A DNA stretch of 64,000 nt, from assembly GCA_951812715.1 (NCBI GenBank), contig OX638323.1, positions 248,001-312,000 on the forward strand, written 5' to 3'. Shown here one piece after another: positions 8,828 to 19,001 of this stretch. Positions within the stretch are counted from its first letter, which is position 1. Every line of letters starts with the position of its first letter. A model generated the notes under the pieces. The model searched no databases, had not been told where the DNA came from, and was given only the letters and a program-made list of their open reading frames with translations. The translations under genes were made by a program, and so were the position numbers. This DNA comes from an uncultured Pseudohongiella sp. Lineage in GTDB: Bacteria > Pseudomonadota > Gammaproteobacteria > Pseudomonadales > Pseudohongiellaceae.

Positions 8828-9442
8828 CTAGTCTTCCAATATGTAGGTGAAACGGTAACCCGCTCCGGCCACTTCAACCGCTTGGCCGTTGACGACCCTG
8901 GGCTGGAACTTGAAGCGCGCCGCCGCGCGGATTGCCGATCTGTCAAAAATGTTCGGCGGCTCGGCATCCACCACGACAATAGTGTCTTCAATCACATTGC
9001 CGAGTGCATCCACGGTAAAACTAACCTCACACCAGCCTTCGATGCCACGCTGGGCAGCTCGGGTGGGATATTGGGGCGCAATGATTACCAGCGGCAAGTA
9101 TTCGCCATCGGAACTGCTTATGCTGGCGGGAGTCAGATCCAGATTGTCGCCGATATCCACGATTTGGCGGGAGATTGCGAGCGACGGGCCATCGTTGAGA
9201 TTGATCTGCTTTTCGGGCATGTCGATTTCTTCCGGCACGATTTCTTCAATCGGGTCGGGTCTTTCAATTTCTTCGATCACCTCGAGTTCGATATCCGGCA
9301 TGGTCGAGTCCACGATCCTGACAACCGCGACCGGGTCCGACAGTCGCTCTCCGCTGGCAATCAGGTATTGCATGAAATAGAACAAGCCGACAGTAATGCC
9401 GGCGGCCATGACGACCGAAATGGACCATCTGATAAAAATCAC
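8828..9442 (-). CDS. tonB: Second TonB protein (duplicate copy, intact)
   Basis: A 204-residue TonB paralogue, the same length as the protein at 11295-11909 and about 83% identical by hand count. An N-terminal membrane anchor (residues about 8-29) is followed by an acidic periplasmic linker rich in Glu and Ile and a C-terminal TonB domain (PQYPTRAAQRGIEGW, then FKFQPRVVNG near the end). TonB couples the proton-motive force from ExbB-ExbD to outer-membrane receptors. The start is GTG, where the paralogue has ATG; both follow GGAGG. The neighbours from the same duplication are broken, but this frame is fully open, with many conservative substitutions, suggesting it was kept by selection. It must borrow ExbBD from the intact operon upstream. 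Confidence 0.9.
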   Translation of the reverse strand: MIFIRWSISVVMAAGITVGLFYFMQYLIASGERLSDPVAVVRIVDSTMPDIELEVIEEIERPDPIEEIVPEEIDMPEKQINLNDGPSLAISRQIVDIGDNLDLTPASISSSDGEYLPLVIIAPQYPTRAAQRGIEGWCEVSFTVDALGNVIEDTIVVVDAEPPNIFDRSAIRAAARFKFQPRVVNGQAVEVAGAGYRFTYILED

Positions 9443-9445
9443 TTT

Positions 9446-9664
9446 CTAAACCTCCGTCGAAATTGATACGTTTTCCATATTGGCTTCACGAACCGCTTCG
9501 AGGAACAATGAAACCTGTTCGTTGCTGGCGTTCTGACCCGCCTGAATTACTATCGCCGAATTGGGAGCACCGCTGCCTCCGGTTACCACCATGGCGAAGA
9601 ATGCCTCGATCATTCTTGTTACTTTAACAATCAGTTCCGGCAATGGGCAAATGGTTGCGAACAC
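9446..9664 (-). pseudogene. Remnant exbB-exbD in-frame fusion (duplicate copy)
   Basis: A 72-residue open frame joins an ExbB fragment (FATICPLPELIVKVTRMIEA, matching VTICPLLGLIGTVTGMIEV of the intact ExbB) to the last 40 residues of ExbD (APNSAIVIQAGQNASNEQV onward, ending SISTEV as in the intact ExbD). A deletion removed the ExbB C-terminus, the intergenic gap and the ExbD N-terminus with its membrane helix. It sits just upstream of the second tonB, where exbD would be expected. No normal start or full ExbB/ExbD domain remains, so it is called a pseudogene, although the frame is open. Confidence 0.8.
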
Positions 9665-9667
9665 TAC

Positions 9668-9838
9668 AGGGAATATTTCGACTCGCTATTGGACCCGCGG
9701 AAACTGGCTTCACCCGACCCGGCCCCTGCCCAGCGGGTACGCACTTCTACTTCTCTGGCGGTAAAAACAATAAACTAGTGATAAGAGCCAACACCGAACT
9801 GAGCGATCAATCGGGAATCCTCTTGCTGGTCTGTGGCC
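9668..9838 (-). pseudogene. htpG fragment (duplicate remnant)
   Basis: This stretch aligns over its whole length with htpG 7926-8090 in the same orientation, with scattered substitutions. Examples are GGAATATTTCGACTCGC against GGAATATTCCGACTCGC, and CTGAGCGATCAATCGGGAAT against CTGACCGATCAATTGGGAAT. It corresponds to about residues 112-166 of HtpG. It abuts the exbB remnant on one side and the TPR 3' flank on the other. This is the expected junction of a tandem duplication that ran from inside htpG to inside exbB. Confidence 0.85.
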
Positions 9839-9904
9839 GTTGAAAGCGTGGCGTTCGACGATCCAAACGGCGCGGCGCCGTGCTCCGCGACTGGGCCGGA
9901 TTTG

Positions 9905-11266
9905 TCAATCGATCAGGGAAGGATAGGATTCGTAAAAATCGATCGCGTCCGCGCGGCGTTGCGCGATTATGTTATGCCGCTCCTGGGTCGATTCAATGAA
10001 CCCGCGATAGTTACTGGCTGTCTGTTGTTCCCGTTCGCCTCCTGCTTCGGCGGAAGCCGCGGTTGCTGCAAGCGCTTCGTCGAATTCATCGAGCTCCACC
10101 AGAGCCCTGGCGAGGAACATCAGAGTGTCGGCGCGGTTGTTCAGGTCACCTACCTCCAGCGCCGTACGAAATGCATCCACCGCCTCTTGGTACTCACCGA
10201 GCAAATAATACAGGTACCCCAGCCTATCATGAGAATTTCCGGAAGTATCCAGCTCCGCGGCCTTGATGGCGGGCCCTAGCGCTTCCTCGTATTCAGCGCC
10301 CAGCATGGATAATTGCGCAAGAGTGATATTGTTTTCCAGGTCGTCGGGAATAAATCCCTGCTCCAGGCCGTCGTCGAGAATCTTGCGCCCCGATAGCGGT
10401 ATTTCCATACCGGCCAAGGATTGTCCGAGGTTCAGGTAGCGCACATCGTCATCGAAAACACCGCGCAGATAGGTAAGATTAAGCGATTGAACTCTTGCGT
10501 CTTCCTGATCAAGAGCGGCGTAAATGGCGCTCAAATTCTGCCAGTCCGCGGGATCGTCGAACTTGACGATCATGGTTTTGAGCAATTCCAGCGCATCGTC
10601 AAAAGCTTCCAATGTGAAGTAGACGCCATTGAGATAGGTATAGTCGTTCCGGTCGAGTTCCGTCCCGTTAGCCAAGGCCAGATTCATATAATCCAGCCAG
10701 TAGTCCCGGGCCGGTTCCATTTCGTCCAAATAATAGTGCCCCCAGGAAAGGCCCTTGAATACGATCTCGTCTTCTTCGAGCGATATTTCGCGCCAGGCCA
10801 GATAGCTGTCGATGGATTTCTGCCACTCTTCTTCTGCTACATAAAGTTGACCAAGTGTGCGCAGGGCTCTGCGCCGGGTGTCTTCGCGCAATTCTTCGAT
10901 AGTCAGCATTTCCTCGAAGGTACGCAAGGCGCCGACGAAATCTTCTATGCTGATATAGTAACTGGTATAAAAATTCAGCAAGGTAGACTTTTCAAAGTCG
11001 TTCATGCGATCCCAGCGTCGCTCCCGCAATTCGTCGAGCTCGATCTTGGCTGCTGCCAAATCAGGCTGATCTTCGGGGTCTTCCGGAGTCATCAATTCCT
11101 GAATTTCGGTGATCGCGCGCATGACCTGGGGACCCAGGGTGCCGGCAGTGCGCGCTTCCGGCGGCGGCCGCGGCTCATCTCCCGCCAGCACCGCCGATTC
11201 AGGTTGGACCAATGTGAGCACGAATCCTGCCAACAAGGCGGGGAAAAGTCCGTAAATTCTGTTCAT
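9905..11266 (-). CDS. TPR-repeat protein of the TonB2-type operon
   Basis: A 453-residue secreted or periplasmic protein. The signal peptide is MNRIYGLFPALLAGFVL followed by a cleavable region ending near AVLAGDE. The rest is helical and acidic with tetratricopeptide-like pairs (for example SHDRLGYLYYLLGEYQEAVDA). The start has AGGAG 8 nt upstream; upstream in-frame residues belong to the tonB overlap. It is last in the DUF3450-TtpC-ExbB-ExbD-TonB-TPR series. TPR proteins occupy this position in other marine gammaproteobacterial TonB2 loci, where they are thought to assist TonB-dependent transport. Exact function is unknown. Confidence 0.88.
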   Translation of the reverse strand: MNRIYGLFPALLAGFVLTLVQPESAVLAGDEPRPPPEARTAGTLGPQVMRAITEIQELMTPEDPEDQPDLAAAKIELDELRERRWDRMNDFEKSTLLNFYTSYYISIEDFVGALRTFEEMLTIEELREDTRRRALRTLGQLYVAEEEWQKSIDSYLAWREISLEEDEIVFKGLSWGHYYLDEMEPARDYWLDYMNLALANGTELDRNDYTYLNGVYFTLEAFDDALELLKTMIVKFDDPADWQNLSAIYAALDQEDARVQSLNLTYLRGVFDDDVRYLNLGQSLAGMEIPLSGRKILDDGLEQGFIPDDLENNITLAQLSMLGAEYEEALGPAIKAAELDTSGNSHDRLGYLYYLLGEYQEAVDAFRTALEVGDLNNRADTLMFLARALVELDEFDEALAATAASAEAGGEREQQTASNYRGFIESTQERHNIIAQRRADAIDFYESYPSLID

Positions 11267-11294
11267 ACCGCCAGCTCCTGCTGCTTCCAAGCCG

Positions 11295-11909
11295 CTATTC
11301 TTCCAATTCGTAGCGAAAAACGTATTGCACGCCAGGCACTTCAACCCCTTGGCCGTTGACGACCCTGGGCTGGAACTTGAAGCGCGCCGCCGCGCGGATT
11401 GACGATCTGTCAAAAATATTCGGCGGCTCGGCATCTACCACGACAATACTGTCTTCATCCACATTGCCGAGTCCGTCCACGGTAAAACTGACCAGACACC
11501 AGCCTTCGATGCCACGCTGGGCAGCCCGGGTGGGATATTGGGGCGCAATGGCTACCAGCGGTAGAAAATCGCCATCGGTATTGCTTATGGTCGTCGGCGT
11601 CAGATTGAGACCGTCGCCGATATCCACGTTCTGGCGGGAGATGGCGATCGACGGGCCATCGTCGAGATTGATCTGTTTCTCGGGCACGTCGACGTCTTCC
11701 TGCACGATTTCTTCAATCGGCTCGGGCTTTTCGATTTCTTCGATCACGTCGAGTTCGATATCCGGCATGGTCGCGTCCACGATCCTGATAACCGCGATCG
11801 GATCCGACAGGCGCTCTCCGCTGGCGATGAGGTATTGCATGAAATAGAACAGGCCGACCGTAATGCCGGCGGCCATGACGACCGAAATGGACCATCTGAT
11901 GAAAATCAT
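11295..11909 (-). CDS. tonB: TonB energy-transducing protein
   Basis: A 204-residue TonB with an N-terminal membrane segment (about residues 8-29), a short acidic linker in place of the long Pro-Lys spacer of E. coli TonB, and a C-terminal TonB domain from about residue 122 (APQYPTRAAQRGIEGWC). It spans the periplasm to energise outer-membrane TonB-dependent receptors. The short form and the operon with TtpC match TonB2-type systems described in Vibrio. GGAGG precedes the ATG, and only 2 nt separate it from exbD, implying coupled translation. A second copy lies at 8828-9442. Confidence 0.93.
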   Translation of the reverse strand: MIFIRWSISVVMAAGITVGLFYFMQYLIASGERLSDPIAVIRIVDATMPDIELDVIEEIEKPEPIEEIVQEDVDVPEKQINLDDGPSIAISRQNVDIGDGLNLTPTTISNTDGDFLPLVAIAPQYPTRAAQRGIEGWCLVSFTVDGLGNVDEDSIVVVDAEPPNIFDRSSIRAAARFKFQPRVVNGQGVEVPGVQYVFRYELEE

Positions 11910-11911
11910 TT

Positions 11912-12319
11912 CTACACCTCCGTCGAAATCGAGACGTTTTCAATACTGGCTTCACGAGCCGCTTCGAGGATCAGCAACACCTGCTCGTTGTTGGCGTCCT
12001 GATCCGCCTGAATTATCACCGCCGAATTGGGGGCGTCGGCCAGCCGCAATTCGAAGCGGGATCTGATGAAACGGGGATCGATCTGTTCGCCGTCAATCCA
12101 GATATCACCCTGGAAGCCTACCGCGATCAGGATAAGGTCGCCGGACTGACTCAAAGCGGTCGATGCTTCCGGTTTGGCGACATCAATACCTGCTTCCTTG
12201 ACGAATACCGAGGTTACAATAAAGAAAATCAGCAGAATGAATACGACGTCAAGCATCGGGGTGAGATCGATTTCACCCGCTTCCTCGTTTTCCGCCTTCT
12301 TCATCAAGCCTGTTTTCAT
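11912..12319 (-). CDS. exbD: ExbD/TolR-family biopolymer transport protein
   Basis: A 135-residue ExbD. A single membrane helix follows the signature EIDLTPMLDVVFILLIFF, in which the Asp of PMLDVVF is the residue needed for proton use in this family. The periplasmic domain ends in NVSISTEV. It works with ExbB to harness the proton-motive force for TonB. It lies between exbB and tonB on the same strand. Confidence 0.95.
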   Translation of the reverse strand: MKTGLMKKAENEEAGEIDLTPMLDVVFILLIFFIVTSVFVKEAGIDVAKPEASTALSQSGDLILIAVGFQGDIWIDGEQIDPRFIRSRFELRLADAPNSAVIIQADQDANNEQVLLILEAAREASIENVSISTEV

Positions 12320-12373
12320 TTATTTATTTCCGTTGCTTCCAAATATTGGTGAATACGCCGCCGCCGCGCCGAA

Positions 12374-12904
12374 TCAATGACTCAGCGGCAGATGATCTTC
12401 CAGCAATTCAAGATCCCGGTCCACCGTTCCCTTCAGATAGTTGTAGGCGAAAATACCCGATATGGCGCCCACCATGCCGGCCATGGTCGGAATAGTCGCC
12501 TTGGAAACGCCGCCGGCCATTGACTTGGCGTCGCCGCCACCGGTCACCGCCATGACGAAGAACACCTCAATCATTCCCGTTACTGTACCAATCAGCCCCA
12601 GCAATGGGCAAATGGTAACGAGCACTTCGATGATAGGTAGCGTGCTTCTTACGTCCAGCGAAATTTTCGAGATCATCATGGTGCGGATCTGATGTGCCGC
12701 CCAGGACGTTTTGTCCTCCCGGATATTCCATTGCGCAAGAGTGTTCTTCACGTTTCGCTTATGGGTAGTGTTCAGATACCAGATTCGTTCAAACACCAAT
12801 GACCATTTCAGGAACAGCAGGATTGCGATCACATTCAACACCGGCCCGCCACGCTGCATGAAGCTGCTGATGGCGTCCATGATGTCGAGGAGAAATAGAT
12901 ACAT
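12374..12904 (-). CDS. exbB: ExbB/TolQ-family proton channel protein
   Basis: A 176-residue short MotA/TolQ/ExbB protein. An N-terminal membrane helix (VLNVIAILLFLKWSLVF) is followed by a cytoplasmic region and two C-terminal helices, with the conserved CPLLGLIGTVTGMIEVF and GGVSKATIPTMAGMVGAI blocks. It forms the pentameric inner-membrane channel with ExbD. It follows the large TtpC-type homologue by 21 nt. A fragment of its duplicate is fused to an ExbD fragment at 9446-9664. Confidence 0.94.
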   Translation of the reverse strand: MYLFLLDIMDAISSFMQRGGPVLNVIAILLFLKWSLVFERIWYLNTTHKRNVKNTLAQWNIREDKTSWAAHQIRTMMISKISLDVRSTLPIIEVLVTICPLLGLIGTVTGMIEVFFVMAVTGGGDAKSMAGGVSKATIPTMAGMVGAISGIFAYNYLKGTVDRDLELLEDHLPLSH

Positions 12905-12925
12905 GATCGGTCAACTCCCGCCGTT

Positions 12926-14317
12926 TCAGCTAGCTTTCGCCGCTCGTTCCGCTTTCAGGGCGATCATGCCCGTGGCCTGCTGTTCCAGGATATGAGTGAT
13001 ACTGTCCGCGCGGCTTTTCACCACCGTGTGCATGAAAATCGTCGGAATGGCGACGACGATGCCGAGCACCGTGGTCATCAGGGCCTGGGAAATACCGCCC
13101 GCCATGATGGTCGGGTCGCCGGCTCCGTAGACCGTGATCTGCTGAAACACTTCGATCATGCCGGTAACCGTGCCCAGCAGTCCGCCCAGCGGCGCAATGG
13201 TGGCGATCATCTTGATCAGGGTAAGCATGCTTTCCAGCGACGGGGTTTCTTGCAGAATCGCCTCGCCCAGCTTGAGTTCCAGGGTTTCCGTATCCACGTC
13301 GGGATTGGATTCGCCTACCAGCAGCACCCGGCCCAGCGGATTCTTCTTGCTCAGGCTGTCGCTGCGCAATTGCGCGCGCACCTTGAGCGAGACCAGGGTC
13401 AGGATCAGTAGTCGAATGAACGCGATCAGGATACCGAGAATGCCGACGATGATAATTATGGCTCCGATGGGTCCCGAATTGTTCCTTACCTGTTCTTCAA
13501 CCGTGGGAAAGTTGACGAGATTCGCCAGCACTTGGCCGCCGACGCCTCCGGTGGGATCGATGCCTACCTTGACAAATCCTTCGGTAGTAGATTCGAGGTC
13601 CCGCGCCGAACCGAGAAATCCCGCATCAGGCTGCCGCGGCAACACTTGCAGGTGGCCGATATCACCGATGTAGCTCAGATACTGGCCGTCGGACACGGCG
13701 TTAAAGGCGCCGATTCGGGTAACTGCCTGGTTAACGGTATCGCCATTGGGCATCGCCACTTGTCCGTTGTAGGAGACGACGCTGGCGGATTCGGTCAGTT
13801 CCTGGTGCATCAGGAACCAGAACTGCTCCATCTCCGCGACCTCAAGTTGAGCAATGGTGCTGCCGGCTTTTTCGATGAAGCCTTCCACCGTTTCGGAACG
13901 GCCGGGATATTGAGCGCTGATCAGGGAATTTTCGAAGGTGCTAAGGAAATCTCCCGCTACGCCTTGCAAGGTGCCAAACAACTCGTTCAGATCGCCCCGG
14001 CGATCGCGCAGAATATCGCGTTTGTCATTGATGGTGATTTCGTTCTGTTCGAACTGATCGCTCAACTGCGTTTGCAGATTTTCCTGTTCGACAATACGAT
14101 CGTTGGTGATCTCAAGAATCTCTTGCTGGCGGTTGGCGTTCTGCTCGAACTCCCGCAGTCGTTGCCGGTACTCTTCGGATTCGGCTACCCGATCCTGCTG
14201 CACCAGATCCAGCAACTCAGCGAGATTGGCCGCGGATTCCTGAGCCGCGAGCTGGGTGGAAGCGCTCAGCAGCGCTCCAGTTACGAGAATGGTTTTCAGA
14301 TCGATGAAATTTTTCAC
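12926..14317 (-). CDS. TtpC-like large MotA/TolQ/ExbB protein
   Basis: A 463-residue ExbB-like protein with a signal peptide (residues about 1-25, ending LAAQE) and a long periplasmic coiled-coil-rich domain (about 30-280). Three membrane helices follow from about residue 285, with the ExbB core ATIAPLGGLLGTVTGMIEVF and GGISQALMTTVLGIVVAIP. This architecture matches TtpC, the additional component of Vibrio-type TonB2 systems. Its start overlaps the DUF3450 stop by 4 nt (ATGA), so the two are translationally coupled. Confidence 0.9.
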   Translation of the reverse strand: MKNFIDLKTILVTGALLSASTQLAAQESAANLAELLDLVQQDRVAESEEYRQRLREFEQNANRQQEILEITNDRIVEQENLQTQLSDQFEQNEITINDKRDILRDRRGDLNELFGTLQGVAGDFLSTFENSLISAQYPGRSETVEGFIEKAGSTIAQLEVAEMEQFWFLMHQELTESASVVSYNGQVAMPNGDTVNQAVTRIGAFNAVSDGQYLSYIGDIGHLQVLPRQPDAGFLGSARDLESTTEGFVKVGIDPTGGVGGQVLANLVNFPTVEEQVRNNSGPIGAIIIIVGILGILIAFIRLLILTLVSLKVRAQLRSDSLSKKNPLGRVLLVGESNPDVDTETLELKLGEAILQETPSLESMLTLIKMIATIAPLGGLLGTVTGMIEVFQQITVYGAGDPTIMAGGISQALMTTVLGIVVAIPTIFMHTVVKSRADSITHILEQQATGMIALKAERAAKAS

Positions 14318-15141
14318 TGTGCAATCTCCGGAGCCAAGACAGGCAATTCGATGATTCTTGGCGCATCCAGCTGGGCCGCTACCCGGATGGCGTCCTGAAT
14401 GGCGGTTCGATATTCGCCGGGGGGCAATTCAACCCAGGCCCGGCGGCGGTTATCCCAGGCTCGGGTTTCCTGCCGGTCGGTTGTCTGGTAAATGAGAGCC
14501 ACGCGGCCGACGCGAACGATATTTACGTCGCGTTCAGCGCCGTCGATTTCGATCGTGTCCGGATAGGTTTCGATAGTGCGGCCAAATTGGGTTTCGTTCT
14601 GATACATGACCAGCACCTGGCGGAACTTCTCGGCGATGGACACATCGGGGTTGTCGATCGCATCGCGGGCGAACTGGATTCGTTGTCGCCGCTCTTCAAG
14701 CTGGAATGGGTAGTCGAATTCGATAAACGTCTCCATTGCTGTCAGCATCTTTTCCATCAACATGGGAATATTGCGCGTAACCTCTTCCACCGAAGCGATG
14801 GATTCGTCCAGGGTGGCGATATTCTGTTCCTGAATGGAAATGGACTTGCGAAAACCGGCATTGAGAACCAGCAAGGATTCAAGCGCGTCATTGGACCGCT
14901 TGAATTCCTCGAACGTGGAACTGGCCGAATCCGCCAGCCGGGTCAGTTGCTGCTGCACCTCCGCCGATTCGCGATATTTCTCCCCAATAGCGCTCATTGC
15001 CCGATCGATTATGCTGCTGTCCACCAGGATTTCCGGCGCCGGAATATCCTGTATGTCTTGTATATCCTGCGCCTGGAGCGGCCCCGCCAAGCCTGCCAGC
15101 AGCAGCGCGATCGTGACCTTGCCGAAATTACAAATTTTCAT
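14314..15141 (-). CDS. DUF3450 family protein, TonB2 operon
   Basis: A 275-residue protein with a signal peptide (MKICNFGKVTIALLLAGLAG, cut near LQAQ) and a largely helical mature part. Its position directly before ttpC, and features such as IQEQNIATLDESI and IPMLMEKML, fit DUF3450, a family of unknown function that heads TtpC/ExbB/ExbD/TonB operons. A small in-frame triplet repeat (QDIQDIQDI) follows the signal peptide. The ATG at 15141 was preferred to an in-frame TTG four codons upstream. It is the first gene of the operon, with 230 nt to sucD upstream. Confidence 0.85.
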   Translation of the reverse strand: MKICNFGKVTIALLLAGLAGPLQAQDIQDIQDIPAPEILVDSSIIDRAMSAIGEKYRESAEVQQQLTRLADSASSTFEEFKRSNDALESLLVLNAGFRKSISIQEQNIATLDESIASVEEVTRNIPMLMEKMLTAMETFIEFDYPFQLEERRQRIQFARDAIDNPDVSIAEKFRQVLVMYQNETQFGRTIETYPDTIEIDGAERDVNIVRVGRVALIYQTTDRQETRAWDNRRRAWVELPPGEYRTAIQDAIRVAAQLDAPRIIELPVLAPEIAQ

Positions 15142-15371
15142 GTGCCATCCCAAATTATCGCCAATAAACCAAATCCGATACCTTGCGCAATGTGAACGCC
15201 GCTAATATCCGGACAGTTGCTTCAGTTCAGCTTTTGCCAATCAATTGGCCGCCGGGTTATTGTTTTCAAGCCCTTGGCCAAAGTTGCGCTAAAGCCTATC
15301 ACAAGTTCGTGAAACTGTAGAATCCTTTTTCCTTCCGCTACTTTTGCCGCAAAATCCATTCCCGCATGGTT

Positions 15372-16268
15372 CTATTTATCACCTGTGAGAGTGGATTTCC
15401 AGCCTGTTGCCCGCGACAGTTCCGCGCCGATGTCGGCCAGACTTCGCACCGTATTAACCCCTGCCGCTTCCAGCGCCGCGAATTTCTCCGCCGCGGTGCC
15501 CTTGCCGCCGGAAATGATCGCTCCGGCGTGACCCATGCGCTTGCCCGGCGGCGCTGTTACCCCGGCTATGTAGGCGACAACCGGCTTGCTGACGCGATCC
15601 GCGATAAAGGCAGCCGCCTCTTCTTCCGCGCTGCCGCCGATCTCGCCGATCATGACGATCGCTTCAGTGGCCGGATCCTGTTCAAACAGCGCCAGTATGT
15701 CGATAAAGCTCGAACCCGGAATCGGGTCGCCGCCAATGCCGACGCAGGAAGATTGGCCGAATCCGTGATCCGTGGTCTGCTGCACAGCCTCGTAGGTCAG
15801 CGTACCCGAGCGCGAGATTATGCCTACCTTGCCGGGAAGGTGGATATCGCCAGGCATGATGCCGATCTTGCTTTCGCCCGGAGTAATCACACCCGGACAA
15901 TTCGGTCCGATCAGGCGCGCCCCGATCTGATCGCACCTGGCCTTGGCCAGCAACATGTCAAGCGTCGGAATGCCCTCGGTGATACACACTATCAGCTTGA
16001 TGCCAGCGTCCGCGGCTTCCAGGATCGAGTCCAGGCAGAACGGCGCCGGCACGTAGATGGAAGTTACTTCCGCGCCGGTTCTGGTTACCGCTTCGCGCAC
16101 GGTATCGAATACCGGTAAGCCCAGGTGAGTCTGGCCGCCCTTTCCCGGCGTCACTCCACCGACGACGCGGGTACCATAGGCAATCGCCTGTCCGGTGTGA
16201 AAACTGCCCTGGGAGCCAGTGACGCCCTGACAAATTACTCGGGTATCCGCATTGATCAGAATACTCAT
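15372..16268 (-). CDS. sucD: Succinyl-CoA synthetase alpha subunit
   Basis: A 298-residue alpha subunit that carries the phosphohistidine intermediate in the succinyl-CoA to succinate step of the TCA cycle. The CoA-binding fold begins [20 protein letters not shown]; the active-site His (about residue 246) is in [21 protein letters not shown] is also conserved. Length equals the family norm. The ATG overlaps the sucC stop by 4 nt. It is the last gene of the sdh-suc cluster. Confidence 0.97.
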   Translation of the reverse strand: MSILINADTRVICQGVTGSQGSFHTGQAIAYGTRVVGGVTPGKGGQTHLGLPVFDTVREAVTRTGAEVTSIYVPAPFCLDSILEAADAGIKLIVCITEGIPTLDMLLAKARCDQIGARLIGPNCPGVITPGESKIGIMPGDIHLPGKVGIISRSGTLTYEAVQQTTDHGFGQSSCVGIGGDPIPGSSFIDILALFEQDPATEAIVMIGEIGGSAEEEAAAFIADRVSKPVVAYIAGVTAPPGKRMGHAGAIISGGKGTAAEKFAALEAAGVNTVRSLADIGAELSRATGWKSTLTGDK

Positions 16269-17434
16269 GAGGCGCCTCCGGCTGCTTGCACGACTTTCCG
16301 CGCCGCGTCCTGCAAGCTGCTGGCGGCGATGATGCTAAGACCGCTCGCGGCCAGCGCCTGCCGGCCGATGGCGGCGCTGTTGCCTTCCAGCCGCACCACT
16401 ACAGGCTGGGTTACGCCGACTTCCCGCACGGCTTCGATAATACCGTCGGCAATCAGGTCGCAGCGGACAATGCCGCCGAATATATTGACCAGTACGGCGC
16501 TAACGTTATCGTCGGACAGAATGATCTTGAATGCTTCGGATACCCGTTCCGCGGTGGCGCTGCCGCCCACGTCGAGAAAATTGGCGGGGCTGCCGCCATG
16601 TAGCTGTACGATGTCCATGGTGCCCATGGCCAGACCGGCGCCATTGACCATACAGCCGATATTGCCGTCCAGGGCAACATAACTCAGTTGCCAGCGGGCT
16701 GCCTGCGCTTCGCGTTCGTCGTCCTGTGAAGGATCGTGCATTTCCCGCAGCCTGGGTTGGCGGAACAGCGCGTTGCCGTCAATATTGATTTTCGCGTCCA
16801 GACAGTGGAGATCGCCTTCGTTCGTTATCACCAGGGGATTAATCTCCAGCAGCGACAAGTCGAGATCCTGGAACAGCCGCGCGAGCGCGAGAAAGATCTT
16901 GCTGAACTGCTTTACCTGATCTCCTTCCAGGCCTAGACGAAAGGCGAGATCGCGGCCCTGGAACGCCCGCGCGCCGGTAAGCGGGTCAATGGTAACGCGC
17001 AATATCTCGTTGGGCGTCTCCCGCGCTACCTTTTCGATATCTACGCCACCGGCCCTGGAGGCCATGAATACAATGCGGCGCGAGGCGCGATCTATTACCG
17101 CGCCCAGATAAAGCTCGCTTTCGATATCGACGCATTCCTCGATCAGGATCTTGCGCACCGGCTGGCCGCCGGCATCGGTCTGGAAAGTGACCAGGTTTTG
17201 TCCCAACCAACGGTCCGCGAAGGCTTTCGCCTCGGCTTTGCTTTGTACCATTTTCACGCCGCCGGCCTTGCCCCGGCCGCCGGCGTGAACCTGGACCTTG
17301 GCTACCCAGCGTTCGCCGCCGAGGCGGTCAACGGCAGCGGCTGCGTCCTCGGCCGATTCCGCCGTCACCGACCTGGATACCGGCAATCCGTACTCCGCGA
17401 ACAATTGCTTGGCCTGATACTCGTGCAGATTCAT
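16265..17434 (-). CDS. sucC: Succinyl-CoA synthetase beta subunit
   Basis: A 389-residue ATP-grasp subunit starting [16 protein letters not shown], the classic SucC N-terminus. [16 protein letters not shown] binds nucleotide and the C-terminal [16 protein letters not shown] block contacts the alpha subunit. The ATG has AAGGA 9 nt upstream; an in-frame TTG one codon earlier is less likely. It pairs with SucD to make ATP or GTP from succinyl-CoA. Confidence 0.97.
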   Translation of the reverse strand: MNLHEYQAKQLFAEYGLPVSRSVTAESAEDAAAAVDRLGGERWVAKVQVHAGGRGKAGGVKMVQSKAEAKAFADRWLGQNLVTFQTDAGGQPVRKILIEECVDIESELYLGAVIDRASRRIVFMASRAGGVDIEKVARETPNEILRVTIDPLTGARAFQGRDLAFRLGLEGDQVKQFSKIFLALARLFQDLDLSLLEINPLVITNEGDLHCLDAKINIDGNALFRQPRLREMHDPSQDDEREAQAARWQLSYVALDGNIGCMVNGAGLAMGTMDIVQLHGGSPANFLDVGGSATAERVSEAFKIILSDDNVSAVLVNIFGGIVRCDLIADGIIEAVREVGVTQPVVVRLEGNSAAIGRQALAASGLSIIAASSLQDAARKVVQAAGGAS

Positions 17435-17482
17435 CAAAGAATTCCTTCTGGTCTCGCTAAACCTATTTGCGGGGAAAGCGCT

Positions 17483-18946
<1,464 letters not shown>

Positions 18947-19001
18947 TCAAGCTTGAACCCGGCAGGCAGATTGCCTTGAGAATTCGGATATTCTCCGTCC
19001 G

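Noticed and set aside
8481..8831. 116-codon plus-strand frame with a TPR-like segment
   Set aside because: The similarity SMLGAKYDEALGPAIKAA comes from an inverted piece of the decayed TPR copy, not from a real plus-strand gene.
10421..11359. 312-codon plus-strand frame opposite the TPR gene
   Set aside because: Antisense to a gene with signal peptide, start site and operon context; no features of its own.
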